Position numbers and translations under genes: made by a program. From positions 1 to 31,524 of the IMG/VR virus record IMGVR_UViG_3300030012_004149: DNA of 31,524 nucleotides. The stretch is one strand, 5' to 3'. A model generated the notes under the pieces. The model saw only the letters and a program-made list of their open reading frames with translations. It had not been told where the DNA came from and did not search any database. Of this stretch, positions 18,763 through 26,173 are shown piece after piece (position 1 is the stretch's first letter; every line of letters starts with the position of its first letter). This DNA comes from a virus.

Positions 18763-18763
18763 A

Positions 18764-20296
18764 TTATACTACTCCAAGAAGACTTTTTGTTGATATATTA
18801 GATGCATCTGGATTAGATGAAGAGTAAAATTTCTGAGTAGGTCCTGATGCTGACCCTCTACCACTATCATTATTGACCATCGCAACCTTTTTACCTTTCC
18901 CCCCACTAATCATTTGAAGATCTTTCGTGTTATCAATTACAATAATTTCACCCTTACTTTCACCTTTCAAAAGTGTACTTAGATCTTGATCTTTATATTT
19001 TGATTCTTGAGATTTAATAAGGTCGAGCACAGAAGTATTCGCTTTATTCATTTTATCAGTATCATATACACCCTCACCGCTAGTAGTTTTAATAGATGCA
19101 AATTGTTCTGCTAATCTATTGTTAAACTCTTCTGCAGTTATATCTCCCGCTTCAAATTCTTTTAGACCAGAGTAATTTAAATAATATTCTGACATCATAT
19201 CTTGAGTCTTTTTATCAAAGACAGTTGTTTCTGGATCAAGATTCATCATTTCTGCAACCTTTTTAGGATTTAGCATTTGATATGCACCCATCGCAGCACT
19301 CCTATCATCTCCACGACCAATTGATGTTTGATAATTTAGATAATCTGTTTGTAGTTTATCAACGTCACTGATTGTCATCTTTGTTATGTCTTCATCACCA
19401 CGTTCAAATCCTTCACGATCTCTGCTATACATTGCACCATAATCAGTATTAGATTCTCCTTCAGCAATTTTTCCTTTTAATTGATCTTTAAATGAATTTT
19501 CTATACCATTAATTAAATCCTCACCATTCTGATTTTGATTAGACGAATCCGCTTTTTCTATTTTTAATGTATTATCAGATTTTTCAACTGGTTCATTTTC
19601 TTCTTTTTTAGTGTTACTCTCTAAGTTTGTACCATTCTTGAATCCTTCCATGAAATTATTAAATGCATCCGTTATAGTTTGGATTAAACCTTTTGATGAA
19701 TTGTCCAAATCTGAATTTAATTTATCGTCATCATATTCTTCAACTTCAAGTTTGCTATTATCTGCTTCAATATCTTCATCCAATCCATTCACTACCGTAT
19801 TAGATAATTCTTCCTCTATTTTTTTAACATCTACTTCTTTTTCTTCTACATTTTCTTTCTTATCTGAAAGTAATTTTCCAGCACCCATACCAAGACCGAG
19901 ACCAGCACCACCCACAAGAGCTGCACCAACTAATACCCCACTATAATTTTTTGATTTACTCCCTACACTATTCGCTGCATTCATACGTAATAGTTTAGCA
20001 ATCTCAAATGTCTCAACTAAAGTATTCCTTAGTAATTGTAAATTTTTTCTAATTATTTTCTCATTCCTTTCTGTTCCAAATGTACCTAACATATTAAATA
20101 GTGTTCTTGTTCCTCTTTTATTTCTTACTTCTGGATTTCTTTCTTGTAATTTTGAAAATAAGTTATCACTATCTGTAATATTTCTAACTAAAGGATTTAC
20201 ACCTTTAGATTTTGCTCCACCATAAACTCCCTTACTTCCCTTAACTATTTTGTTAGGTTGAATATTAGGTTTAATTTTAGGAAGTTTAGGTTCCAT
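18764..20296 (-). CDS. Tail protein with lysozyme-like domain and membrane segment (510 aa)
   Basis: Residues 118-142 form a Gly-rich hydrophobic segment (GVLVGAALVGGAGLGLGMGA). A long acidic linker follows. Residues about 270-425 resemble lambda-R/GH104-type lysozyme-like domains: KIAEGESNTDYGAMY aligns E279 with the catalytic Glu of a SEGTD-type motif; then come MTISDVDKLQ, AAMGAYQML (the GxYQ motif), FDKKTQDMM, and the ITAEEFNNRLAEQFASI helix before a short GEGVYD. Family knowledge says such domains cleave peptidoglycan. This protein could therefore act as the tail-associated lysozyme that gp5 lacks here. Its position beside the hub and hub-assembly genes fits a tail component. The start overlaps the gp51-like stop by 11 bases. 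Confidence 0.7.
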   Translation of the reverse strand: MEPKLPKIKPNIQPNKIVKGSKGVYGGAKSKGVNPLVRNITDSDNLFSKLQERNPEVRNKRGTRTLFNMLGTFGTERNEKIIRKNLQLLRNTLVETFEIAKLLRMNAANSVGSKSKNYSGVLVGAALVGGAGLGLGMGAGKLLSDKKENVEEKEVDVKKIEEELSNTVVNGLDEDIEADNSKLEVEEYDDDKLNSDLDNSSKGLIQTITDAFNNFMEGFKNGTNLESNTKKEENEPVEKSDNTLKIEKADSSNQNQNGEDLINGIENSFKDQLKGKIAEGESNTDYGAMYSRDREGFERGDEDITKMTISDVDKLQTDYLNYQTSIGRGDDRSAAMGAYQMLNPKKVAEMMNLDPETTVFDKKTQDMMSEYYLNYSGLKEFEAGDITAEEFNNRLAEQFASIKTTSGEGVYDTDKMNKANTSVLDLIKSQESKYKDQDLSTLLKGESKGEIIVIDNTKDLQMISGGKGKKVAMVNNDSGRGSASGPTQKFYSSSNPDASNISTKSLLGVV

Positions 20297-20474
20297 AGTC
20301 TGCTTGTTGCTGTCTTGCCTTTAAATTTTCTTCCTCAATGTACTGATTTAATAATCCAAGATAGATATCTCTCTCCCAAGGCATCATGTTTTCAATTTCA
20401 GTCAAAGAGTATTTATGGTGTTGCATCAAGGCAAAGTTAAGTTTAAAGTATGACTCAAGATCAATATGAGACAT
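20286..20474 (-). CDS. gp51: gp51-like baseplate hub assembly protein (62 aa)
   Basis: The product reads MSHIDLESYFKLNFALMQHH, then KYSLTEIENMMPWERDIYLG. This motif set, ending in a charged Gln-rich helix, is how I remember the short gp51 or tail-chaperone-like protein of T4-like cyanophages. I chose the ATG at 20474 because the longer frame would begin at a TTG at 20480. With the ATG, the gp26 stop (TGA at 20479-20477) lies two bases before the start. The gene is far shorter than T4 gp51 (249 residues), so equivalence rests on synteny and cyanophage annotation practice. Paired with gp26, it resembles the chaperone pair that precedes tape-measure genes in other tailed phages. Confidence 0.65.
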   Translation of the reverse strand: MSHIDLESYFKLNFALMQHHKYSLTEIENMMPWERDIYLGLLNQYIEEENLKARQQQADYGT

Positions 20475-20476
20475 AC

Positions 20477-21202
20477 TCAAGCGAAAAAAGATGCTAGTCC
20501 CTCCAACGTTACATCATTTTCAACTTTTGTATTTGGGTTGGTAACTTTAAATGTATGAGATAATTTAGGCATTGTACTAAAAAATTCTTCAATTAATTTA
20601 AATTGATTAGTGTTTAATGTTTCAACCCACTCCAAAAGTTCCTTCTTTGTACAATCAGACGCTGCCCATGACTCATCTTCATTATACACTTGATCAATAC
20701 AGGATGCAATAATTTCAAAGGATTGATCTAATACACCTTCCTCTCTTGAACTAAAATCAAAATTATTTTTTATAAACTCATCAAGAGACGGGTATTTTAA
20801 TCTTAATGTTAGTTTATCATCTAATTTTATATCATTTGAATGTTTAGGATCTTTAACTACCTCTATTTCATCAATATAAACTTTAACTGGTACAGTAGTT
20901 TTACCATCATCAGGACAAGTTACAATTAAATCTAACGCTTCACTTACAGATTTACCCCTCACATTTAAAAACAAATACTCAATATCAAAAATAGGAAGAT
21001 TATCAATCTTCACACCTCTAGTGCTAATACACTCCTTTAATATAGATTTTACAGATGTTGTTATTTGTTTTGTATTTTCACTTTCTAATGCAAGTATTAG
21101 AATTTTTTCTTCTTTAACTAAGAATGGTCTGTATTTAATTTTCTTCCCAGTGGATGGAAGTTCCAACTCATAAGTCGGTGTCGATATCTTTGGTAAAGGC
21201 AT
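20477..21202 (-). CDS. gp26: gp26-like baseplate hub protein (241 aa)
   Basis: The N-terminus (MPLPKISTPTYELELPSTGK, then KIKYRPFLVKEEKILILALE) is the signature of the T4 baseplate hub/assembly family annotated as gp26 in cyanophages. That family is typically 200-250 residues, as here. The middle contains conserved acidic and aromatic residues (FDIEYLFLNVRGKS) and a DCTKKELLEWVETL helix. The protein is expected in the cytoplasm during baseplate hub assembly. It lies directly upstream of the gp51-like gene, as in T4. The ATG at 21202 is preceded by an AT-rich 33-base gap. Confidence 0.8.
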   Translation of the reverse strand: MPLPKISTPTYELELPSTGKKIKYRPFLVKEEKILILALESENTKQITTSVKSILKECISTRGVKIDNLPIFDIEYLFLNVRGKSVSEALDLIVTCPDDGKTTVPVKVYIDEIEVVKDPKHSNDIKLDDKLTLRLKYPSLDEFIKNNFDFSSREEGVLDQSFEIIASCIDQVYNEDESWAASDCTKKELLEWVETLNTNQFKLIEEFFSTMPKLSHTFKVTNPNTKVENDVTLEGLASFFA

Positions 21203-21235
21203 AATATTTTATTCAGTATTGTATATAGCAAGGTT

Positions 21236-22675
21236 TTAGTAACCTCCTCCTCCACTTGGTGGTGTGTATCCACCGCCACCACCACCTTGCTGACCACCAC
21301 CTTGTTGACCACCACCTTGTTGACCACCAGAGGGACTGGTATCAATTGTGTGTGAAATAGTGGTTGTGTTTGATACGTTACCAGAGGAATCGGTAGCAGT
21401 AACAGCGAAAGGATATGTTCCATCTGCTAATGCAGATACAACTGTGATCGTAAATGTTCCATTTGAACCAGCACTAGTGCTACCTAATTCTATAGAACCA
21501 GTAGTCAATTTAACCGTGCTACCAGCCTCTGCTTGACCTGTAATTGTTGGTGTATTAACATTTGATGCAGTTGTAACACTTACATTTTCTGGTGCTGCTG
21601 GTGGTGTGGTATCTGCTGGTGGTTGCTGCTGTCCCTGTTGATTACCTTGTTGCTGTGGTGGTTCAGTAGTAGTTGTAGTTATACCACTTGCTATCAAACT
21701 TTCCTGTAAGGTATCGTATATGATATTATGTGGATAACTTAAGTGAGCAGCACCAACCATTCTAACAACCGATCCGTCATCTCTTACATGTCTATGGAAT
21801 GGTCCAGTGTAAAGTTCACCATTTACATATCCAGGTTGAGTAGTTGTCTTCGCACTAGTTGCACCCAACTGTCCTACCACTGAATTATCATAGTTCTTTA
21901 TAACATCCTCACCAAATACATTTTTAGAATAAAGATCATCTTTATCATTATTTGTGATAACATTATATCGAAGATATTGAAATTCAATTGTCACCTTCAT
22001 AACACTTGTTCCTTGATAAGTTAAAGGTATCGCAACTATGTTACTTGGGAATGCATCAATGAATTGATAAAATAAAAGTGATCCAGGAATCAAGTCATCA
22101 CCATCACGGATGCGAGTCTCATTCATATTCGCACCACCATAAAAATCTTTTTCAAATTTAGTTACTATTAGTCTTCTTTTGTATTGATCTGGATATCTAA
22201 ATTTATAATAATTATTTCTATCACTGTATCCATTTGTTCCTTGATATGATCCTTTGTATCTTCCACTACTATTATGAATGGGATTGATATAATTCATCCA
22301 CTCTTCAAATAATCTAAGAATATTGTAATCAGAATCAACATAAAATGTAACGGACAGTGGTGCATATAATCTTCTCTGAGCAAATCTTTCTATTGTTCCT
22401 TGCCTATCTCCCATGCTTTCTGCCATGTCAAATGACGCACCAGGTAGGGTCACATCAGATGCAAAAAAATCGTATCTGCCTATATTTTCTGCACTATTTA
22501 CTATTCCACATGCATTTAACCATGAACTTAAACTATTTTCAGATTCCTGTCCACTCTCAAATCCAATACCAAGCGTTACTTTAAACTCTGCAGTCAGAGA
22601 CAGAGGAAACAGATCGCTCTGGGCATCATTTATCTTCTTATATAACGGTAGTACAGAGTTTTTTATTTCTGCCAT
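21236..22675 (-). CDS. Tail-tube-like baseplate protein (gp54-like) with Ig-like domain and GGGGY tail (479 aa)
   Basis: Residues about 20-240 have the layout of the tail-tube fold shared by gp19, gp48 and gp54 (DVTLPGASFDMAES, RRLYAPLSVTFYVDSDYNIL, LFEEWMNYINP, TYQGTSVMKVTIEFQYLRYN). Residues 278-320 carry a His-rich motif (YTGPFHRH then MVGAAHLSYPH). A Gln/Pro linker leads to one bacterial Ig-like domain (about 354-446: TPPAAPENVSV, TITGQAEAGSTVKL, ALADGTYPFAVTATDSSGNVS). The end is three QQGGG repeats closing in SGGGGY. T4 gp54 has 320 residues, so the C-terminal 150-200 residues are additions. It is the first gene of the leftward tail cluster. The gp54 equivalence is moderate; the tube-fold call is stronger. 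Confidence 0.7.
   Translation of the reverse strand: MAEIKNSVLPLYKKINDAQSDLFPLSLTAEFKVTLGIGFESGQESENSLSSWLNACGIVNSAENIGRYDFFASDVTLPGASFDMAESMGDRQGTIERFAQRRLYAPLSVTFYVDSDYNILRLFEEWMNYINPIHNSSGRYKGSYQGTNGYSDRNNYYKFRYPDQYKRRLIVTKFEKDFYGGANMNETRIRDGDDLIPGSLLFYQFIDAFPSNIVAIPLTYQGTSVMKVTIEFQYLRYNVITNNDKDDLYSKNVFGEDVIKNYDNSVVGQLGATSAKTTTQPGYVNGELYTGPFHRHVRDDGSVVRMVGAAHLSYPHNIIYDTLQESLIASGITTTTTEPPQQQGNQQGQQQPPADTTPPAAPENVSVTTASNVNTPTITGQAEAGSTVKLTTGSIELGSTSAGSNGTFTITVVSALADGTYPFAVTATDSSGNVSNTTTISHTIDTSPSGGQQGGGQQGGGQQGGGGGGYTPPSGGGGY
21281..21325 (-). repeat. 15-bp tandem repeat (three copies) encoding QQGGG units
   Basis: Three adjacent 15-base units (21281-21295, 21296-21310, 21311-21325) differ at one position only. 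They lie in frame near the 3' end of the tail-tube-like gene and encode Gly/Gln linker units. The near identity suggests recent expansion or contraction, for example by slippage. Confidence 0.9.
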
Positions 22676-22707
22676 CTAAATATTTTTATAGTTATACATT
22701 ACTATGT
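22676..22707. promoter_or_regulatory. Short divergent intergenic region between the two late operons
   Basis: Only 32 AT-rich bases separate the divergent ATGs at 22675 and 22708. The leftward strand contains TATAAAAA (22690-22683), one mismatch from the T4 late element, but it is so close to the ATG that the transcript would be nearly leaderless. The rightward strand has no clear late element and no Shine-Dalgarno sequence before gp4. Both promoters must therefore lie in this gap or inside the opposing coding regions. The assignment is weak. Confidence 0.35.
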
Positions 22708-23148
22708 ATGTCATATAATGGAAAGTTTAGGCCCAGACACCCGAAAAAATATAAGGGCGACCCTACTAATATAATTTACAGATCTTTGTGGGAAAGAAAA
22801 TTTATGAATTACTGTGATCTCACAGAGAGTGTGAGTGAATGGCAATCAGAGGAGTTCTGGATACCTTACATATCTCCGAAAGATAATCGAGTTCATAGAT
22901 ACTTCCCTGACTTCTTTCTTAAATACTATGACAGGAATAAAAATAAAAGAGTCATGGTGGTTGAAGTCAAACCAAAAAGACAAGTAGAGAGACCACCACA
23001 AAATCCAAAGAGGAGAACCAAATCATGGGCATATTCAGTCCAGACTTGGGTAATCAACCAAGCAAAGTGGAAGGCAGCAAAAGAATTTTGTGCTGATCGT
23101 GGTTATGAGTTTAAGATAATGACAGAAGACGACTTAGGAATCAAATGA
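22708..23148 (+). CDS. gp4: gp4 head completion protein (nuclease-fold, 146 aa)
   Basis: Strong similarity to T4 gp4 (150 residues): MSYNGKFRPRHPKKYKGDP, IIYRSLWERKFMNYCD, then HRYFPDFFLKYYD and VMVVEVKPKRQ, ending KWKAAKEFCADRGYEFKIM. The pattern RSxWE, YFPDF and (V)EVKPK is that of a small endonuclease-like fold (PD-(D/E)xK type: D71 in YFPDF, E87 and K89 in VEVKPK). In T4, gp4 finishes filled heads before tail attachment. First gene of the rightward late operon. Its last codons overlap the next ATG as ATGA. Confidence 0.92.
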   Translation: MSYNGKFRPRHPKKYKGDPTNIIYRSLWERKFMNYCDLTESVSEWQSEEFWIPYISPKDNRVHRYFPDFFLKYYDRNKNKRVMVVEVKPKRQVERPPQNPKRRTKSWAYSVQTWVINQAKWKAAKEFCADRGYEFKIMTEDDLGIK

Positions 23149-24008
23149 GTATTTACAATCAACTAGGAGCCATGCGTAATGATGGTGTTATTGGAGATGG
23201 TGAAGGTAATGTTCTTCCATTAACACGTTATAATAAAGATGAATTGATAGGCATCACATTTTATTATGGAATACGGTTGGGAAATCCAAATAACAAAAGT
23301 AAAAAACAATTAATCAAAACCATACAAGCAAACAGAGAATATCAAAGAAGAGTAAGAAAAGAAGAAAACAATCCAAGAGTCAATCCTGTTTTAAGAAGAG
23401 CTGCCAACAAAATAATAAAAGAATTGAGGAAGGAAGCAGAAGAAGAAAGAAGATTGGTAGATCCAGATCCTAGAGATTTAGAATTACTTGATGAAGTAGA
23501 ACTGGAAGAAAAGGGAACGGATATATCATATACAATTATGGAAAAAGCAAATCAAACGTCTGGTACTGATTCTGATTGGTATGCTAATGAGTTAAGATCT
23601 GAATTAAGTTTAGCAGGTATGGAAATGGGTGTGAATGAAATAAGACCAGGAGATTTTATATTTTTTGGATACACTGCAAGATACCCAGAAAGATATCCAT
23701 ATTATGATAGAAGACCACTCTCTTTTGTATTAGATATGAAGGGTGATAAGATGTTTGGTTGCAATGTTCACTACCTAAATCCAGACATTCGTGATTCTTT
23801 TGCTCTAACTATGATAAATAAAACAGCAATCCAAGTTCCTAAAGTATTTGAGAAGACACTTCACTCATATTTTTACACAAATATTAGTGGTGTTTATCGT
23901 ATCCCAGAAAATGAATATGGTGATATTGCAAGATTAGTGACTGAGGATTTTGTAGATTCTGATGGTATGCCCGTTGACCTAAACGCTGTATGGGATTCTG
24001 TTAATTAA
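23145..24008 (+). CDS. Conserved T4-like cyanophage protein with SAP-like N-terminus (287 aa)
   Basis: Residues about 28-62 (RYNKDELIGITFYYGI, then NKSKKQLIKTIQAN) look like a SAP DNA-binding motif: a helix, a YGI turn, a Lys-rich loop and a second helix. A highly charged helix follows (65-125). The C-terminal half has RPGDFIFFGY, PYYDRRPLSFVLD and MFGCNVHYLNP, a domain I remember in many T4-like phages as hypothetical. Between gp4 and gp48 it could be a head-tail or DNA-end factor; in T4 the DNA end protector gene 2 adjoins gene 4, but I see no clear identity with gp2. Expected to be cytoplasmic or virion-associated. Function not established. Confidence 0.75.
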   Translation: MSIYNQLGAMRNDGVIGDGEGNVLPLTRYNKDELIGITFYYGIRLGNPNNKSKKQLIKTIQANREYQRRVRKEENNPRVNPVLRRAANKIIKELRKEAEEERRLVDPDPRDLELLDEVELEEKGTDISYTIMEKANQTSGTDSDWYANELRSELSLAGMEMGVNEIRPGDFIFFGYTARYPERYPYYDRRPLSFVLDMKGDKMFGCNVHYLNPDIRDSFALTMINKTAIQVPKVFEKTLHSYFYTNISGVYRIPENEYGDIARLVTEDFVDSDGMPVDLNAVWDSVN

Positions 24009-24014
24009 AAATAA

Positions 24015-25412
24015 ATGTCTCTTAAAAAAGTAAAAAACAATTTAGAAATAAATGGGGTTGAGTACGATATTTGGTACGACTCAGAGAGTGGATCAGTTCA
24101 GGTAAGAACAGACGTAGGTGTGTTTGGAAAACAAGGAGATTTAATTTATGATAGTGAGGGGGGTAAAAAAAATAGTATATTTGAAGAGGCAATTAAAAAA
24201 GATTCTAAAACTGTTAACAATATTAAGAAATCAAAAAAATCCGATGGTGGTAAAGGGACACAACCTGGATTTTTAACAGATTCGTCTGTAAAATCTGGAT
24301 TTGATAGCATTCAAGAAAGAATAAAAGAGGAATTTGAACTTGTTCCACAAGATTATTTCTTTAATGGTGGATCAGCAAAATATCCAGAGGATGCAATATA
24401 TGATAAAACTAGAAAGGATGCTCAAGATCATTTAGTGATTTCTCAGTATAGTTACAAAGCACCGAGAGCAAATGAAATATGGGGACAGGATGGAAAGAAT
24501 GCAGGAGATATATTAATTAATGGAGTTGGAAGAGAAAGTGCTCTTGACAAATTCCTTGGTTTAGTACAACTACCAATGCCAAATAACATTACTGACTCAA
24601 ACAATGTTAGATGGGGTGAGGATACAATGAATGCTATTGAGGCTGCTGCTTTAGCAGTAACATCTGATGGTTTTGGAGATGATGGTCTTGCGGCTCTTAT
24701 AGGTGGTGGTCTAAGTGCTGCAGGTGGTGGTGATGCTCTTGAAGGTGCTGCACAAACTGTTGCTTTTAACAATATGCGTAAAGCGATAGGTCAGTTGGAA
24801 AAGGGAGACTTTAATAAATCAATATTAGGTCCTGAATTACAAGCAAGAATCTTAGCAGCAATGAATATTGAAAGTTCTGCAGAATCAATTCTTGCAAGAA
24901 GGGATGGTGTTATTCCAAATAGTAATTTAGAATTATTATTTTCAGCACCAACTCTCCGACAGTTTTCATTCATGTACAAATTAAGTCCAAGAAGTGCATC
25001 TGAAGCAAAGATAGTTAATGGAATACTTAGATTTTTTAAACAAGGAATGGCAGCAAAGAAAAGAAATAAAAATGCAGGTGGGATAGAAGGTGGCGGACAA
25101 TCATATTTCTTGGGAACACCAAATGTTTTTAGGTTACAATACCGAACCAGTGGGGGTAAAGCAATAGAAGGTTTAAATCGAATTAAAACATGTGCACTTA
25201 CAGGAACTTCGGTTAATTATACACCTGAAGGTGCATTTGCATCCTATGATGGAGGTCAACCCGTGTCAGTAATATTAACTTTAGGTTTTCAAGAACTCGA
25301 ACCAATCTACGATACAGATTATAAGTTTACAGGTGGTAAAGGTGAAAGAGGAGATTCTGATAGTGGTGAGGGTTACAGATGGGCTATCAGCGAAAATGAG
25401 GTTGGATACTAA
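24015..25412 (+). CDS. gp48: gp48 baseplate tail-tube cap (465 aa)
   Basis: The C-terminal half carries the gp48 signature: LFSAPTLRQFSFMYKLSPRS, GTPNVFRLQYR, LNRIKTCALTGTSVNYTPEG and SVILTLGFQELEPIYDTDY. This is a tail-tube-fold protein that caps the baseplate hub and starts tube polymerisation. T4 gp48 has 364 residues, so this one is longer. The extra N-terminal part (about 1-150) is Lys/Ser-rich, and residues about 210-250 are Ala/Gly-rich. The gene overlaps gp53 as TAATG. No strong Shine-Dalgarno sequence precedes the ATG. Confidence 0.88.
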   Translation: MSLKKVKNNLEINGVEYDIWYDSESGSVQVRTDVGVFGKQGDLIYDSEGGKKNSIFEEAIKKDSKTVNNIKKSKKSDGGKGTQPGFLTDSSVKSGFDSIQERIKEEFELVPQDYFFNGGSAKYPEDAIYDKTRKDAQDHLVISQYSYKAPRANEIWGQDGKNAGDILINGVGRESALDKFLGLVQLPMPNNITDSNNVRWGEDTMNAIEAAALAVTSDGFGDDGLAALIGGGLSAAGGGDALEGAAQTVAFNNMRKAIGQLEKGDFNKSILGPELQARILAAMNIESSAESILARRDGVIPNSNLELLFSAPTLRQFSFMYKLSPRSASEAKIVNGILRFFKQGMAAKKRNKNAGGIEGGGQSYFLGTPNVFRLQYRTSGGKAIEGLNRIKTCALTGTSVNYTPEGAFASYDGGQPVSVILTLGFQELEPIYDTDYKFTGGKGERGDSDSGEGYRWAISENEVGY

Positions 25413-26071
25413 TGAGTTACTTTAGAGAACTACCAAACATATCTTATGTTTCACTTCTACCAAATCAAAACAGAAGTGATGAAAGAATTGAAGTCAAAAA
25501 TTTATTTAAAAGAGCAAAGTTAAGAACAGATGTTGATCAATCGGTAACCTCTTTTGATTATTATCTCGTACAAGATAATGAGAGACCTGACATCATTGCT
25601 CAAAAAATATACGAAGATCCAAATTTAGATTGGGTGATACTAGTTACAAATAACATTACAAGTATCAGAAATCAATGGCCTCTCAGTAATAACGAACTTT
25701 ACCAATACTGCTTAGAAAAGTATGGATCTGATCTCGCTGTTATGCAAACAAAACATTTTGAAACACAAGAAGTCAAAGATAACTTTGGTCGAATCCTTTT
25801 GAAAAAAGGATTGATTGTAGATGAGAATTTTAAATTTACATATTCTAAAGATGATAATACCATAGAAACTGTAAATCCTGCAAAATCTGTATCTCGTTAT
25901 ACTTATGAACAAAGAATAAATGAAGATAAAAGAAAGATTCGAGTGCTTAGACCTGGTTTATTATCAGCATTCATAACAGATTTTAGAAACATAATGAAGT
26001 ATGATAAGTCATCTTCATTTATTAATAAGTCATTAATATCATCATATAATCCTAGAGAATCTGGAGTATAA
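25412..26071 (+). CDS. gp53: gp53 baseplate wedge protein (219 aa)
   Basis: Matches T4 gp53 (196 residues) at DYYLVQDNERPDIIAQKIY, NLDWVILVTNNIT, NQWPLSNNELYQY and, near the end, KRKIRVLRPGLLSAFITDF. gp53 joins wedge components and links wedges around the hub. A LysM-like fold is known for its N-terminal part in T4. Last gene of the rightward operon; the stop codon is followed immediately by a hairpin shared with gp32. Translation is probably coupled to gp48. Confidence 0.9.
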   Translation: MSYFRELPNISYVSLLPNQNRSDERIEVKNLFKRAKLRTDVDQSVTSFDYYLVQDNERPDIIAQKIYEDPNLDWVILVTNNITSIRNQWPLSNNELYQYCLEKYGSDLAVMQTKHFETQEVKDNFGRILLKKGLIVDENFKFTYSKDDNTIETVNPAKSVSRYTYEQRINEDKRKIRVLRPGLLSAFITDFRNIMKYDKSSSFINKSLISSYNPRESGV

Positions 26072-26114
26072 AAAAACCCCCTCAATGCAAGAAAGGAAAA
26101 AGCGAGGGGGGTTT
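26071..26114 (-). terminator. Intrinsic terminator between convergent gp53 and gp32
   Basis: The arms 26074-26083 (AAACCCCCTC) and 26104-26114 (GAGGGGGGTTT) form a ten-pair stem with one bulged G and a 20-base A-rich loop. On the leftward (gp32) transcript the stem is followed by six U residues (26076-26071), a textbook intrinsic terminator. On the rightward transcript only UUU follows the GC part of the stem, so termination of the gp53 transcript would be weaker. Confidence 0.85.
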
Positions 26115-26173
26115 GAGTTATTTGGATCAAAAGAAGGGCACTCTTTCTATGCAGAGATCTTTTGTATTCCCTT

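Noticed and set aside
20475-20480. TTG start giving a 64-residue gp51-like protein
   Set aside because: It uses a rarer start codon and overlaps the gp26 stop; the in-frame ATG at 20474 sits two bases after that stop.
21281-21325. Possible CRISPR-like repeats
   Set aside because: The units are adjacent with no spacers and are in frame in a coding region, so they are protein linker repeats.
21118-21423. Leftward 101-codon frame rich in VVVNKVVV repeats
   Set aside because: A frame-shifted reading of the 15-bp linker repeats in the tail-tube-like gene, overlapping gp26.
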